From: Microbulbifer celer
GTDB taxonomy: Bacteria > Pseudomonadota > Gammaproteobacteria > Pseudomonadales > Cellvibrionaceae
Direction: 5' to 3'
DNA: 64,000 bases
Assembly (NCBI RefSeq): GCF_020991125.1
Contig: NZ_CP087715.1
Span: forward strand, 3,463,001-3,527,000
In this document: positions 62,771-64,000 of the stretch, one piece after another
Layout of the letters: each line of letters begins with the position of its first letter
Numbering within the stretch: position 1 is the stretch's first letter
The notes under the pieces: generated by a model
What the model was told of the DNA's origin: nothing
The model's input: the letters and a program-made list of their open reading frames with translations, nothing else
Databases searched by the model: none
Translations under genes and position numbers: made by a program

Positions 62771-62883
62771 TCTGCCCCCGGATTTCATCAATGATGCAAT
62801 AACTTAATAAGGACTTATCCCACACGCTCAGTTACAGGTCAGCAAAGTGCGCGACATAAGTGTGATATAGATGACTTGTTTCG

Positions 62884-64000
62884 CTAAAGCTCTGACCCCG
62901 AGAGACTGCGCGCATTCTTCAGCTCCGAAAGCTGACTTTCGTAAGTTGCCGCAAACTCTTCACCAAACAAATTTCGGTAGCAGGTATCCGGATCACTGAC
63001 CATAGCGCGGTAGATTTCCTTGAACCCTTCCCAGTTGCGGGCATTCTTACTGGCGAATACCCCCCCCTGGTTATTGACCCTGCGCTCAATATTTTCCGGA
63101 CTGAAAAATTTGAGCATGCTCTCGTACCCCGCACGCATACCCGCCAGTACTGCTACCTGATGATCGGAAAGATCATCAAAGCTATCGCGCACCGCCTCCT
63201 GTGGTGACAGAAAGGCACCGTTGGCAGTACTTAAACTGCTGAACATGGCATTGAGAGCATCCTGCGCAGTTGCACTGAATTTCAGCGGATTGTTGGCTTC
63301 GGTCTGTATCATGGTCCGCTGTACGCGCAGTTCGTTTTTGATGCTGTTGCGCGCGCGCAACAAGTCGATCAGCCGCTCAATAGTCTGAGTAATGATGGCG
63401 CCACCCTGTTGCTCCAGCGCGGGCAATTGCTCTGCGGGAATATTGAGACCCAACGCGCGAGCAAGCCCGGCCATAGATTCCGTTGGCTGTGGCTGTGGCT
63501 GTGGCTGTGGCTGTGGCTGTGGCTGTGGCTGTGGCTGTGGCTGTGGCTCAGCATTCCCGCCAGACTGAAGTGGTGCAAACTGCTGCGAAGCGCCGGCAAA
63601 GCCTGTCGCGGCAGGCGACACCATTTCGGTACCAGAAGGCTCCGGTACAGGCGATTGAGGCCGCTGGGACGAAGGCGCAGCAGGGGTAGCGGGAGCAGAA
63701 GGCGTAATGCCGTGTAAACCTGAGGGCGCGGGGGAACCAACCGTTGGACTGCTACCGGGTTCTTCGAACCCCGGAGCACCCTGAACCTGCGTGCCAGCAA
63801 TTGCCGAGAATGAATCGGCAAAAGGATTCTCTGAATTCTGCTCGGGCGAAAGCGGAGCTTGCGCACTGGAACCCATCGGCGGGGCAGGCTGGGGACTCGG
63901 CACGGCTCCCTGTGGCTGCACGTAAGAGGATCCGGCCGCCGGCGTCGCCACATCCGACGGCGTCGGGGTTACCGCTGGCTGCGGCTGGGAAACGGAAAAC
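62884..64000 (-). CDS. T6SS FHA-domain-type protein (TagH/Fha), N-terminal part outside window
   Basis: The frame is open to the right edge, so at least 370 residues are seen and the start and any FHA domain lie beyond 64000. The visible part begins with about 190 residues of Pro/Gln/Ala/Ser-rich linker including a PQ repeat. The conserved C-terminal VI_FHA region follows (LLRARNSIKNELRVQRTMIQTEANNPLKFS, DALNAMFSS, DLSDHQVAVLAGMRAGYESMLKFFSPENIERRV, NWEGFKEIYRAMVSDPDTCYRNLFGEEFAATYE). Fha proteins are substrates of the PpkA kinase and switch on assembly; TagF counteracts them. The gene lies 113 bases before tssJ and is likely the first or an early gene of the unit. Confidence 0.85.
   Translation of the reverse strand, partial: FSVSQPQPAVTPTPSDVATPAAGSSYVQPQGAVPSPQPAPPMGSSAQAPLSPEQNSENPFADSFSAIAGTQVQGAPGFEEPGSSPTVGSPAPSGLHGITPSAPATPAAPSSQRPQSPVPEPSGTEMVSPAATGFAGASQQFAPLQSGGNAEPQPQPQPQPQPQPQPQPQPQPTESMAGLARALGLNIPAEQLPALEQQGGAIITQTIERLIDLLRARNSIKNELRVQRTMIQTEANNPLKFSATAQDALNAMFSSLSTANGAFLSPQEAVRDSFDDLSDHQVAVLAGMRAGYESMLKFFSPENIERRVNNQGGVFASKNARNWEGFKEIYRAMVSDPDTCYRNLFGEEFAATYESQLSELKNARSLSGSEL
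63485..63548 (-). repeat. Hexanucleotide repeat encoding a Pro-Gln run
   Basis: About ten and a half copies of GGCTGT (plus strand), read on the minus strand as alternating Pro-Gln codons within the linker of the Fha protein. Copy-number change would alter linker length by two residues per unit and keep the frame. Confidence 0.9.

Noticed and set aside
63485..63548. CRISPR-like repeat array
   Set aside because: Units are six bases without spacers and lie inside a coding sequence; no cas genes in the window.

Overview
The window reads as a chromosomal segment of a moderately GC-rich gammaproteobacterium. The housekeeping genes (rnr-rlmB, a ppc of E. coli-like length, a tRNA-Leu with E. coli-type consensus promoter) and the marine-type secretion genes fit a Microbulbifer/Cellvibrio-like lineage. 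That placement is inference, because no rRNA or taxonomic marker is present.

Left part (1-10 kb): a minus-strand stress-type operon (ECF sigma factor, zinc anti-sigma factor, exported Ala-rich protein, exported TPR protein cut by the window edge), preceded by a candidate ECF-type promoter. Next come the RNA-maintenance pair rnr-rlmB, where RNase R carries a long Lys-rich tail and a perfect 26-nt palindrome lies upstream. A single tRNA-Leu(CAG) gene with its own promoter and terminator follows, then an intergenic hairpin repeat and ppc.

Middle part (10-29 kb, minus strand): a two-partner secretion locus in the order tpsB, FG-GAP lipoprotein, tpsA. TpsA is a 4007-residue exoprotein built from dozens of degenerate repeats. 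The lipoprotein gene contains a run of nine G on its coding strand, a possible phase-variation site. Upstream lies a Ser/Thr kinase fused to a formylglycine-generating-enzyme-like domain, which more probably belongs to the type VI secretion system (T6SS) starting next to it.

Right part (29-64 kb): a T6SS with all thirteen core components inside the window (TssA-TssM, with Hcp = TssD, ClpV = TssH and VgrG = TssI), plus the accessory proteins TagF and a C-terminal FHA-type protein (TagH/Fha). The core genes form two minus-strand units: fha-tssJKLM-tagF, and orfX-tssA-tssB-tssC-tssC2-tssE-tssF-tssG-clpV. A plus-strand effector island holds hcp-rhs-immunity candidate, a broken SUKH-type immunity remnant, a DUF1266 gene, a TPR gene, then vgrG, a small conserved gene, PAAR, a small exported protein, a class 3 lipase and a multi-pass membrane protein. 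Kinase, Fha and TagF point to threonine-phosphorylation control; its phosphatase is not in the window.

The most notable regulatory observation is an 18-bp motif (AATTGGTACGnnyGTnC, imperfect palindrome) found four times. Two copies lie in the kinase/hcp divergent intergenic region and two between the two structural T6SS units. It looks like a dedicated operator for this T6SS.
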